A stretch of 36,722 nucleotides of DNA from Candidatus Wolfebacteria bacterium (GTDB lineage: Bacteria; Patescibacteriota; Minisyncoccia; UBA6257; UBA9933): assembly GCA_016214005.1 (NCBI GenBank), contig JACRPK010000013.1:1-36722 (forward strand), read 5' to 3'. Below are positions 25,571 to 32,072 of the stretch, piece by piece. Every line of letters begins with the position of its first letter. The first letter of the stretch is position 1. The position numbers were made by a program, and so were the translations under genes. The notes under the pieces were generated by a model. The model ran no database searches, was not told where the DNA came from, and worked only from the letters and a program-made list of their open reading frames with translations.

Positions 25571-26161
25571 ATGAATTTAGTTCCAACAGTTATAGAAAAA
25601 TCACAATATGGAGAGCGCGCTTATGATATTTATTCACGTCTTTTGAAAGACAGAATTATCTTTTTGGGTGGTCCGGTAAATGATCAAATCGCCAATAGCA
25701 TCATCGCGCAAATGCTTTTTTTGGAACATGAAGATCCAAGCAAGGATATCAAATTTTATATTAACAGCCCTGGCGGAGTTGTTTCAGCCGGACTTGCTAT
25801 TTATGATACGATGCAGCATATCAAGCCCGATGTTTCAACGATTTGCGTCGGTTTAGCCGCTTCAATGGGCGCAGTACTTTTGGCTGCCGGAAAAAAGGGA
25901 AAAAGATTCGCTTTGCCGAATTCTGAAATTTTGCTTCATCAAGTTATGGGCGGAGTTGAGGGACAGGCGGTTGAAGTTGAAATTGCCGCTCGCCAAATTC
26001 TTAAAATAAAAGAGAGACTTAACCAAATTTTAGTGAAACATACCGGCCAGCCAATGACAAAAATTGATAAAGATACTGACAGAGATTTTTATCTTACAGC
26101 AGCGGAAGCGAAAGATTATGGAGTAATTGATGAAATTATAAAAGGTAAAAATAATAAATAA
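25571..26161 (+). CDS. clpP: ATP-dependent Clp protease proteolytic subunit
   Basis: ClpP is the serine peptidase core of Clp proteases. The catalytic triad is visible: S98 in [14 protein letters not shown]123 in [10 protein letters not shown], and D168 in [10 protein letters not shown] chose the ATG at 25571 (196 residues, [20 protein letters not shown]), the normal mature start, rather than 25487, which lies inside ppa. The stop overlaps the next start (TAATG). Confidence 0.96.
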   Translation: MNLVPTVIEKSQYGERAYDIYSRLLKDRIIFLGGPVNDQIANSIIAQMLFLEHEDPSKDIKFYINSPGGVVSAGLAIYDTMQHIKPDVSTICVGLAASMGAVLLAAGKKGKRFALPNSEILLHQVMGGVEGQAVEVEIAARQILKIKERLNQILVKHTGQPMTKIDKDTDRDFYLTAAEAKDYGVIDEIIKGKNNK

Positions 26162-27363
26162 TGCCCAAAAGAACAATTGTTATAATTATTAGCGTAATTG
26201 TTATATTGGCCATTGCGATTGGCATAGGTATTTATTTTGCCGTCAAAACTACTCAGCAAGTTCCCGGAGTTTTGTCGCCTTCAACTGGCCTTGGCGGATT
26301 AGTTCGGCCGCCGGTAAAGCTTACTATAAAACCAAAACTTGAAATTTTAAGCGATCAGCCTGCTTTATTTTATTGGACAGCCGGAGATGCGATTTATTCG
26401 GTAGATTCTTCAACCGGCAATCAAAAAACTTCCACTTCAACAGCTCAATCAGCGACTTCTACCCAGGCGATCTCAGAAAAACAAATTCTTTATTTTAACG
26501 AAAAAGGACAAATTTTACGCGTTAAAGACAAAGAAGATGAAATTGTGAGCGGCCGACAAATCAGCGATATTCAAAATATTAAATTTTCAAAAGATGGCAG
26601 TATGGCGATTGTTAAATATGGAATCGCAGACTCTTTTAAATTTGAAATTTTTAATGTTGCCACAAAAGTTTGGCAGGCTTTGGATAATATAACAGCAGTT
26701 GATTTTTCTCCTAATAATTTGCAAATCGCATATTTTGAAAATGCTAAAAATTCAACTGCGAACAATTTAGTAATTAAAGATTTAACCGGCAAACAAAAAG
26801 CGACAATAATTTTAACTTTTAATCAAAAAGATTTTGATCTGAAATGGGTTGATACCGATAAAATTCTTTTGGTTTCCAAACCTTCGGCAAATTATCAAAA
26901 CGAAATTTGGGCGGCAAGCGTTAAAAATAAAACTCTTACTTTATTTTCTCGCGACACCGGTTTAATAATCAATTGGGCGAAAGATTTGAGCTATGGATTA
27001 AAATTTACTTCTAACGAAATGGGTGTCGGGGAATTGAATTTATTAGATAAAAACGGAACAATAAAAGCAAATTTAAATTTTAAAACAATGCCGGAAAAAT
27101 GCGCCGTGACAATAAGTAAAATTTATTGCGCTGTGCCTTATGATAAAACAAGCGTCAAAGAGCCGTTTTTGCCCGATGATTATTTAAAAAGGGCGGTTTA
27201 TTTCAGCGATTTTATTTATGAAATAGATATCAACAGCAATACTTTAAAAACTTTATTAGACCAAACAGAGCCGGCCTTGGATGCCTTTAATCTTTCTTTG
27301 TTTGGCAATCAAATTTTGTTTATTAACCGATATGACAATAAAATTTACGGCTTAAATTTATAA
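26161..27363 (+). CDS. Membrane-anchored exported protein, beta-propeller-like
   Basis: This 400-residue protein has a short basic start, one membrane helix (residues 6-28, VIIISVIVILAIAIGIGIYF), a Pro/Gly/Thr linker, and a large extracellular beta-rich part with repeated Trp- and Asp-bearing strands (SPNNLQIAYFENAK, LKWVDTDKILLVSK). This is suggestive of a TolB/WD-like propeller. I do not recognise the family. It is translationally coupled to clpP and 3 nt from ndk. Confidence 0.7.
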   Translation: MPKRTIVIIISVIVILAIAIGIGIYFAVKTTQQVPGVLSPSTGLGGLVRPPVKLTIKPKLEILSDQPALFYWTAGDAIYSVDSSTGNQKTSTSTAQSATSTQAISEKQILYFNEKGQILRVKDKEDEIVSGRQISDIQNIKFSKDGSMAIVKYGIADSFKFEIFNVATKVWQALDNITAVDFSPNNLQIAYFENAKNSTANNLVIKDLTGKQKATIILTFNQKDFDLKWVDTDKILLVSKPSANYQNEIWAASVKNKTLTLFSRDTGLIINWAKDLSYGLKFTSNEMGVGELNLLDKNGTIKANLNFKTMPEKCAVTISKIYCAVPYDKTSVKEPFLPDDYLKRAVYFSDFIYEIDINSNTLKTLLDQTEPALDAFNLSLFGNQILFINRYDNKIYGLNL

Positions 27364-27366
27364 GAT

Positions 27367-27954
27367 ATGGAATTTAAAGAAGAAAAAACTTTGGTTTTAA
27401 TAAAGCCTGACGGAATAAAAAGGGGATTGATTGGTGAAATTATCGGGCGTATTGAGCAACGCGGGCTTAAAGTTATTGCCTTAAAAATGTTTCAGGCGAC
27501 AGCCGAGCAAATTGACAACCATTATCCAAAAAATTCTGAGTGGATAAAACGCATCGGCCAAAAATCTCTCGGCAATTATGAAAAATACGGAATTGATCCG
27601 ATTAAAGCGTTGGGGACAAGTGATTCGGAAGAAATCGGCAAAATGGTTCGTCTATGGCTTATTGATTTTATGATTTCCGGACCGATGGTCAAAATGGTTG
27701 TTCAGGGAGTTCATAGCGTTGATATGACAAGAAAGCTTTGCGGCAACACTTTGCCAAATTTGGCGGAATTAGGTTCCATCCGCGGAGATTATTCTGTTGA
27801 CAGCGCGGCATTGGCAAATTCCCAAAAACGGGCTATACATAATATCATTCACGCTTCAGAAACTCCGGAAGAAGCAAAACATGAATTAAATTATTGGTTT
27901 TCTTCGGAAGAAATCCATGAATATAAAAGAGCCGAAGAGGACACAATGTTTTAA
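27367..27954 (+). CDS. ndk: Nucleoside diphosphate kinase, long form
   Basis: Ndk balances nucleoside triphosphate pools using a phospho-His intermediate. Evidence: TLVLIKPDGIKRGLIGEII at the start and the active H162 in HNIIHASETPEEAKHE. The 195 residues exceed the usual 135-150. About 30 extra residues lie near positions 58-92 (KRIGQKSLGNYEKYG and following), before SGPMVKMVVQG. Such long forms are known in some archaea and, as I recall, CPR bacteria. Confidence 0.94.
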   Translation: MEFKEEKTLVLIKPDGIKRGLIGEIIGRIEQRGLKVIALKMFQATAEQIDNHYPKNSEWIKRIGQKSLGNYEKYGIDPIKALGTSDSEEIGKMVRLWLIDFMISGPMVKMVVQGVHSVDMTRKLCGNTLPNLAELGSIRGDYSVDSAALANSQKRAIHNIIHASETPEEAKHELNYWFSSEEIHEYKRAEEDTMF

Positions 27955-27962
27955 TTAAATTT

Positions 27963-28463
27963 ATGAACAAAAAAACTATTTATACAATTTTTAGCGCTGG
28001 CGCAGCAATTATTTTTTTAGCGATTCTTATTTTTATTGCCGGTCCCAAAAATGGAAATGCAAATAAAATAGCCGATAAAATCAGCGCTATTTCAACCCAA
28101 GAAAAACTTTTTGATTTTGGTTCAATTTCAATGGCAGCCGGAAAAGTTTCTCATATTTTTAAAATAAAAAATTCCATCAGCCAATCAATGAATATTAAAA
28201 AAATCTCAACTTCCTGTATGTGCACTTCAGCAACGCTTATAATTAACGGAGAAAAAACCGGTCCGTTTGGAATGCCCATGCACGGAATTACCCCCGAAGT
28301 AAATAAAAGTTTGGCAGCCGGCGAAGAAGCGGAAATTGAAGTAATTTTTGATCCGGCTGCTCATGGCCCGTCAGGAATTGGAGAAATTAAAAGAAGCGTT
28401 TTTGTAGAAGATTCTTTTGGCGGTAATTTAGAACTTCAATTTTACGCCAATGTTAAACCATAA
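27963..28463 (+). CDS. DUF1573-type exported protein
   Basis: It has an N-terminal membrane anchor (residues 6-27) and an Ig-like domain with DUF1573 hallmarks: FDFGSISMAAGKVSHIFKIK, the ISTSCMCTSA cysteine motif, and IEVIFDPAAHG. DUF1573 proteins are external, of uncertain role, and often sit by redox genes. A CcdA-like gene follows after 15 nt. Confidence 0.8.
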   Translation: MNKKTIYTIFSAGAAIIFLAILIFIAGPKNGNANKIADKISAISTQEKLFDFGSISMAAGKVSHIFKIKNSISQSMNIKKISTSCMCTSATLIINGEKTGPFGMPMHGITPEVNKSLAAGEEAEIEVIFDPAAHGPSGIGEIKRSVFVEDSFGGNLELQFYANVKP

Positions 28464-28478
28464 AATAGTTTATATTAT

Positions 28479-29261
28479 ATGAGCAAGAAGTTTTTAATTT
28501 TAATAACAATCTTCGTTGCGATATTTGCCGGTGTTTTATTGTTAAAAACCGGCAGCTTTGGCACTCAAGCGGTTTGGCAAATCAGCAACGGCGGGAAATG
28601 GCTTTTGCCGCTTGTTTCCGTTGCCGCGATTATAGACAGCATTAACCCCTGCGCTTTTTCAATTTTGATTTTGACAATTGCTTTTCTTTTTACTCTCGGC
28701 CGAAGCCATTCCAATATTTTAAAAGTCGGCGCTTTTTATATTTTGGGAATTTTTTTGGTTTATGTTTTAATCGGTTTGGGAATTTTACAGACTCTTCAAT
28801 TTTTTAATGTTCCTCATTTTATGGCAAGATTGGGGGCGACTTTATTGATTTTATGGGGATTAGTTGAATTATTAAACGAATTTTTTCCGAATTTTCCGAT
28901 AAAATTAAAAATACCGCAAGCCAGCCATAGAACAATGGCGCAACTGATGGAAAAGGGCTCAATCCCAACAGCTTTTGGTCTTGGCGCCCTTGTCGGACTT
29001 TGCGAATTTCCTTGCACCGGCGGGCCGTATTTGATGGTTTTAGGTCTTTTACACGATCAAGCAACGTATGCAAGAGGGCTGGCTTATTTGTTTTATTATA
29101 ATTTAATTTTTATTTTGCCGCTTATAATTATTCTTTTAATCGCTAGCGATGAAAAGTTCTTGCGAAGAGTTCAGCAATGGAAAACAGAAAAATCAAGGGA
29201 AATGAGATTCATCAGTAGCTTGGCAATGATACTTTTGGGTATGTTAATTTTTATTTTATAA
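28479..29261 (+). CDS. CcdA/DsbD-like transmembrane thiol transporter
   Basis: CcdA-family proteins move reducing equivalents from cytoplasmic thioredoxin across the membrane. The 260-residue protein shows about six or seven helices and the two key cysteines, C58 in SINPCAF and C179 in CEFPCTGGPY (with an extra C175). A thioredoxin-like membrane protein lies two genes downstream and is the natural partner. The final acceptor is unknown. Confidence 0.82.
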   Translation: MSKKFLILITIFVAIFAGVLLLKTGSFGTQAVWQISNGGKWLLPLVSVAAIIDSINPCAFSILILTIAFLFTLGRSHSNILKVGAFYILGIFLVYVLIGLGILQTLQFFNVPHFMARLGATLLILWGLVELLNEFFPNFPIKLKIPQASHRTMAQLMEKGSIPTAFGLGALVGLCEFPCTGGPYLMVLGLLHDQATYARGLAYLFYYNLIFILPLIIILLIASDEKFLRRVQQWKTEKSREMRFISSLAMILLGMLIFIL

Positions 29262-29274
29262 TTTAAATAAATTT

Positions 29275-29799
29275 ATGGATGAACAGAAATTCAAGCAACT
29301 TATAGAAAAAGTTCAAAATCTTAAAAAGGCCAATAAATTTGATTTATCTACTGACGAAGATTTAAGCATTGCCGTAATGAATTTAATCAGCCTTGAAGAA
29401 CATTTCTTTTTTACGGCTGAAAAAACTCAAAAAGAAGAATATTTTGATTTTATCAAAGAAATCCGCGAAATGCGCAAGACTTTGATGAAAAAAATGATTG
29501 AAGAATATGAAGGCGAAGTTTGGTGCATTGCCAAACATTTGCTTGCGGCTTCAATGAGATTGATGGAAGTAGCGACAAAATTACAAACCGATAAAAAAGA
29601 TGAAGAAGCCAAAGATATGTTCAAAAAATCTTATCATCTTTACGCTATGTTTTGGGCTGTCAGGCTAAAAATGGTTGATTTATCAAATGTTAAAAAAATA
29701 AACGATGATCAATTAAATGTCCATGATAGCGGCGACATGAAAAAGCCGTGGAGCGTTGAAGATATTGTCAATAAATTGGTAAATTGCTGCGATGAATAA
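29275..29799 (+). CDS. Hypothetical helical cytosolic protein
   Basis: The 174-residue protein has no signal or membrane segment and looks almost wholly helical. It has many Glu/Lys residues and a Met-rich middle (HLLAASMRLMEVATKLQ), and ends with the Cys pair NCCDE. Its last 8 nt overlap the thioredoxin-like gene, so it is co-translated with it. I do not know its function. The context suggests a link to the thiol-redox group. Confidence 0.7.
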   Translation: MDEQKFKQLIEKVQNLKKANKFDLSTDEDLSIAVMNLISLEEHFFFTAEKTQKEEYFDFIKEIREMRKTLMKKMIEEYEGEVWCIAKHLLAASMRLMEVATKLQTDKKDEEAKDMFKKSYHLYAMFWAVRLKMVDLSNVKKINDDQLNVHDSGDMKKPWSVEDIVNKLVNCCDE

Positions 29800-30169
29800 A
29801 GAAACAAAAATTTTAATTGCAATTTCAGTTTTAATTTTAGCCGGAATTATTTCTTTGGCTATTTTTGCAAACAAAAATGAAAAGCCTAATTTGGGCCCCG
29901 GTCAGTTTGATTCTTTTGCCAAATGTTTGGCGCAAAAACAAATTACGATGTATGGCGCTTATTGGTGCGCCCATTGCCAAAATGAGAAAAAGGCTTTTGG
30001 GAATTCTTTTCAATATGTGCCTTATGTGGAATGCACCAAAGAAACAAAACTTTGCTTGGAAAAGGGCGTTGAGGGTTATCCGACTTGGATTTTTCCGGAT
30101 GGCAGAAAGTTAGTCGGCGAGCAGGGGATAGAAAAATTGTCAAAAGAAAGCGGCTGCGCGTTGCCATAA
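29792..30169 (+). CDS. Membrane-anchored thioredoxin-like protein
   Basis: One N-terminal membrane helix (residues 7-25) precedes a short thioredoxin fold with the active site C59-A-H-C62 (GAYWCAHCQNEK), then the cis-Pro motif GVEGYPTWIF and GEQGIEKL. It resembles the thioredoxin domain often paired with or fused to VKOR, with additional Cys in VECTKETKLCLEKG. It likely exchanges thiols with the CcdA-like protein outside the membrane. Confidence 0.85.
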   Translation: MNKETKILIAISVLILAGIISLAIFANKNEKPNLGPGQFDSFAKCLAQKQITMYGAYWCAHCQNEKKAFGNSFQYVPYVECTKETKLCLEKGVEGYPTWIFPDGRKLVGEQGIEKLSKESGCALP

Positions 30170-30172
30170 CTA

Positions 30173-30200
30173 TTGACAAATATTTTCAGTTTGCTAATAT
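30173..30200 (+). promoter_or_regulatory. rplJL promoter (TTGACA-16-TAATAT)
   Basis: A consensus TTGACA (30173-30178) starts 3 bp after the thioredoxin-like gene stop, with TAATAT (30195-30200) after 16 bp. Transcription would begin near 30207 at the start of the L10 leader. Confidence 0.75.
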
Positions 30201-30206
30201 AAAATA

Positions 30207-30298
30207 AATATCCGCAGACAGCAGGCATTTGCTAACTAATAAAATAAGCCCTGCCGAGGAATACTAATTTTTCTGCGGCATATAAGGCCGTTTTATTT
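30207..30298 (+). promoter_or_regulatory. Ribosomal protein L10 leader with overlapping terminator hairpin
   Basis: The leader fits the L10 leader family (Rfam L10_leader). The basal stem pairs CCGCAGA (30212-30218) with TCTGCGG (30272-30278). An inner stem pairs GCAGG (30221-30225) with CCTGC (30250-30254). A conserved GCCGAGGA segment follows as the kink-turn side. Immediately after, GCGGC-ATATAAG-GCCGT with TTTTATTTTT (30275-30300) can form an intrinsic terminator that shares bases with the basal stem. Binding of L10-L12 to the leader is known to control rplJL in other bacteria. Termination as the mode here is inferred. Confidence 0.8.
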
Positions 30299-30313
30299 TT
30301 AAATAATAAAATT

Positions 30314-30820
30314 ATGTTAACTAAAGCTCAAAAATCGCAACATATAGAAGAAAGCAAAAAACTTATTAAAGACAGCAAATTTTTAACTTTTATTGATTTT
30401 TCCGGAACCGCGGTAGAAGACATTAAGAAATTACGTTTGGCTTTGCGCGAAGTTGGCGCAAAAATGAAAGTTTTTAAGAAAAAACTTTTGCGCGTGGCCT
30501 TGAAAGATATTGGCATAGATTTTAATCCTGAACAATTTGATTTACAGCTTGGAACGATTTTTTCTGATAAAGATATTTCAGAAATTGCCGGACCGGTTTA
30601 TAAATTCTCAAAAGGATTAAAAGATGCTCAATTTAAAATTTTGGGAAGCTATGATCTTTCGGCAAAAAATTTTCTTGATGCCGAAGCTGTTAAAAAAATC
30701 GGTCAGTTACCCTCAAGAGAAGTTTTACTTGGGCAATTGGTTGGAATGCTTGCGTCGCCGATTAGAATGTTTTTGTATGTGTTAGATCAAAAATCGAAAC
30801 AAACGGTCGAAAATAAATAA
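30314..30820 (+). CDS. rplJ: Ribosomal protein L10
   Basis: L10 anchors L12 dimers on the 50S stalk. The 168-residue protein has the family pattern: [40 protein letters not shown], a glycine/leucine mid region and the C-terminal helix binding L12. It lies behind the L10 leader and is followed after 17 nt by rplL. Confidence 0.94.
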   Translation: MLTKAQKSQHIEESKKLIKDSKFLTFIDFSGTAVEDIKKLRLALREVGAKMKVFKKKLLRVALKDIGIDFNPEQFDLQLGTIFSDKDISEIAGPVYKFSKGLKDAQFKILGSYDLSAKNFLDAEAVKKIGQLPSREVLLGQLVGMLASPIRMFLYVLDQKSKQTVENK

Positions 30821-30837
30821 AAATAAAACATAAAAAT

Positions 30838-31209
30838 ATGGAAAAATTTAAAGATATCATAGAAAAAGTTGAGAAATTAACAGTTGTTGAACTCGCCGAA
30901 TTGATTAAAGCTTTGGAAGAAAAATTCGGAGTTTCAGCGGCAGCAATGGCTGTCGGCGGAGGCGCCGGAGCGGGAGCCGGAGAAGCGGCTGTGGAAAAAA
31001 CTTCATTTGATGTAGTTTTAAAATCAGCCGGAGACCAGAAAATCAATGCCATTAAAGTTGTTAAAGAAGCAACTGGCCTTGGTTTGAAAGAAGCCAAGGA
31101 TTTAGTTGAAGCGGCTCCGAAACCGGTAAAAACCGGACTTAAGAAAGAAGAAGCCGAAGAACTTGTTAAAAAACTCACAGAAGCTGGCGCAGTGGCCGAA
31201 CGCCAATAA
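30838..31209 (+). CDS. rplL: Ribosomal protein L7/L12
   Basis: L12 recruits translational GTPases such as LepA to the ribosome. It shows the N-terminal dimerisation helix ([20 protein letters not shown]), the Ala/Gly-rich hinge (residues 37-55) and the C-terminal domain ([20 protein letters not shown], then [14 protein letters not shown]). 123 residues is the standard length. Confidence 0.97.
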   Translation: MEKFKDIIEKVEKLTVVELAELIKALEEKFGVSAAAMAVGGGAGAGAGEAAVEKTSFDVVLKSAGDQKINAIKVVKEATGLGLKEAKDLVEAAPKPVKTGLKKEEAEELVKKLTEAGAVAERQ

Positions 31210-31225
31210 TATTTTGTTTATGTTT

Positions 31226-31253
31226 AAAAAACGCCTTGAAATAGGCGTTTTTT
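31226..31253 (+). terminator. rplJL rho-independent terminator
   Basis: AAAAAACGCCT (31226-31236) pairs with AGGCGTTTTTT (31243-31253) around a six-base loop (TGAAAT). With A-runs and T-runs on both sides it could work both ways. Its loop region holds the -35 candidate of the tRNA-Val promoter. Confidence 0.88.
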
Positions 31254-31263
31254 GTTTTATAAT
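31236..31263 (+). promoter_or_regulatory. tRNA-Val promoter (TTGAAA-16-TATAAT)
   Basis: TTGAAA (31236-31241) sits in the loop of the rplL terminator and TATAAT (31258-31263) follows 16 bp later. The transcript would start near 31270, giving a 5' leader of about 35 nt that includes one arm of a stem around the tRNA. Confidence 0.5.
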
Positions 31264-31287
31264 TAATATTTACGTGTTTCCGTTCAT

Positions 31288-31394
31288 CCCCCACTCTTTA
31301 CTGCGCGTTCTTAGCTCAATGGTAGAGCGCTTCGTTCACATCGAAGAGGTTGCTGGTTCGATTCCAGCAGGACGCATTAAAAAAAGAGTGAGGG
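31288..31394 (+). repeat. Inverted repeat bracketing tRNA-Val
   Basis: CCCCCACTCTTT (31288-31299) pairs with AAAGAGTGAGGG (31383-31394) at 11 of 12 positions. The arms flank the tRNA by 5 and 6 nt. In the precursor RNA they would close a long stem around the tRNA, much like processing stalks of rRNA. Confidence 0.55.
31305..31376 (+). tRNA. tRNA-Val (anticodon CAC)
   Basis: Acceptor GCGTTCT (31305-31311) pairs with AGGACGC (31369-31375) with one G-U. The D-arm is GCTC-AATGGTA-GAGC. The anticodon stem CTTCG/CGAAG holds the loop TTCACAT with anticodon CAC. The T-arm is GCTGG-TTCGATT-CCAGC. The discriminator is A and CCA is not encoded. Confidence 0.93.
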
Positions 31395-31399
31395 AGAAA

Positions 31400-31430
31400 G
31401 GTCGCAGGTCCGATCCCTGCAAAGCGCACA
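31400..31430 (+). pseudogene. Orphan tRNA 3' half (T-arm plus acceptor strand)
   Basis: GCAGG-TCCGATC-CCTGC (31404-31420) is a proper T-arm, followed by AAAGCGC and ACA like an acceptor strand with a near-CCA end. No matching D- or anticodon arm precedes it. Its sequence differs from the tRNA-Val T-arm, so it derives from another tRNA. It may be the remnant of a deletion or rearrangement. Confidence 0.6.
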
Positions 31431-31433
31431 TTT

Positions 31434-32072
31434 ATGATTAAAAAATTTATTATTGGTATTGATGAGGTGGGCAGGGGATCATTGGCCGGACCGGTGGTTG
31501 TGGCAGCGCTGGCGTTGCCTGAAAAATTTAAAATCAAAAAATCTGATTTAAAAAAGTTTAAATTAACAAAACTCCGCGATTCTAAAAAACTTTCTCTGTC
31601 TCAAAGAGAAGCTTGGTTTAATTATATTAAAAAACAGATGCTATCTCATGGGATAGCATCTGTTTCTCCGAAAATTATTGATAAAATCAATATTTCTCAA
31701 GCCGCGAATCTAGCTGCCACCAAAGCGTTTAAAAAATTAATTAAAAATTATAAATTCCTGCCTGCCGGTAGGCATGGAAAAATTAAAAATTGTTTGATTT
31801 TTTTAGACGGCGGATTATATTTGAATATCGAAAATCAATCCGCCGGCTGGCGGACTAAAACGATAATTAAGGGCGATGAAAAAATTCCGGCGATTTCGTT
31901 GGCTTCAATTGTTGCCAAAGTTTATCGCGATAAATTGATGAAAAAACTTCATAAAAAATATTCGCAGTATGATTTTATAAACAATGTCGGTTATGGAACA
32001 AAAAAACATATTAAAGCGATAAAAAAAATCGGCTATTCGTCGATTCACAGAAAAAGTTTTAAAATTAAATAA
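31434..32072 (+). CDS. rnhB: Ribonuclease HII
   Basis: The enzyme removes ribonucleotides embedded in DNA. GIDEVGRGSLAGPVV gives catalytic D10 and E11. Further motifs are RDSKKLS, FLDGG and SIVAKVYRD, the last with the conserved Ala-Lys-Val-x-Arg-Asp. The 212-residue protein has a PAGR-type repeat insertion at 31757-31777 (residues about 108-115, LPAGRHGK) in a loop. Its stop overlaps the convergent gpmI stop by 8 bp. Confidence 0.94.
   Translation: MIKKFIIGIDEVGRGSLAGPVVVAALALPEKFKIKKSDLKKFKLTKLRDSKKLSLSQREAWFNYIKKQMLSHGIASVSPKIIDKINISQAANLAATKAFKKLIKNYKFLPAGRHGKIKNCLIFLDGGLYLNIENQSAGWRTKTIIKGDEKIPAISLASIVAKVYRDKLMKKLHKKYSQYDFINNVGYGTKKHIKAIKKIGYSSIHRKSFKIK
31757..31777 (+). repeat. PAGR-type palindrome inserted in rnhB
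   Basis: The near-palindrome CCTGCCTGCCGGTAGGCATG (plus one G) matches the copy at 33713-33732 closely and the first half of the pgk insertion. It adds seven residues without breaking the frame. Confidence 0.7.

Noticed and set aside
31163-31441. An ORF spanning the rplL end, terminator and tRNA-Val
   Set aside because: It crosses the rplL terminator and the tRNA gene, and is an out-of-frame reading of both.
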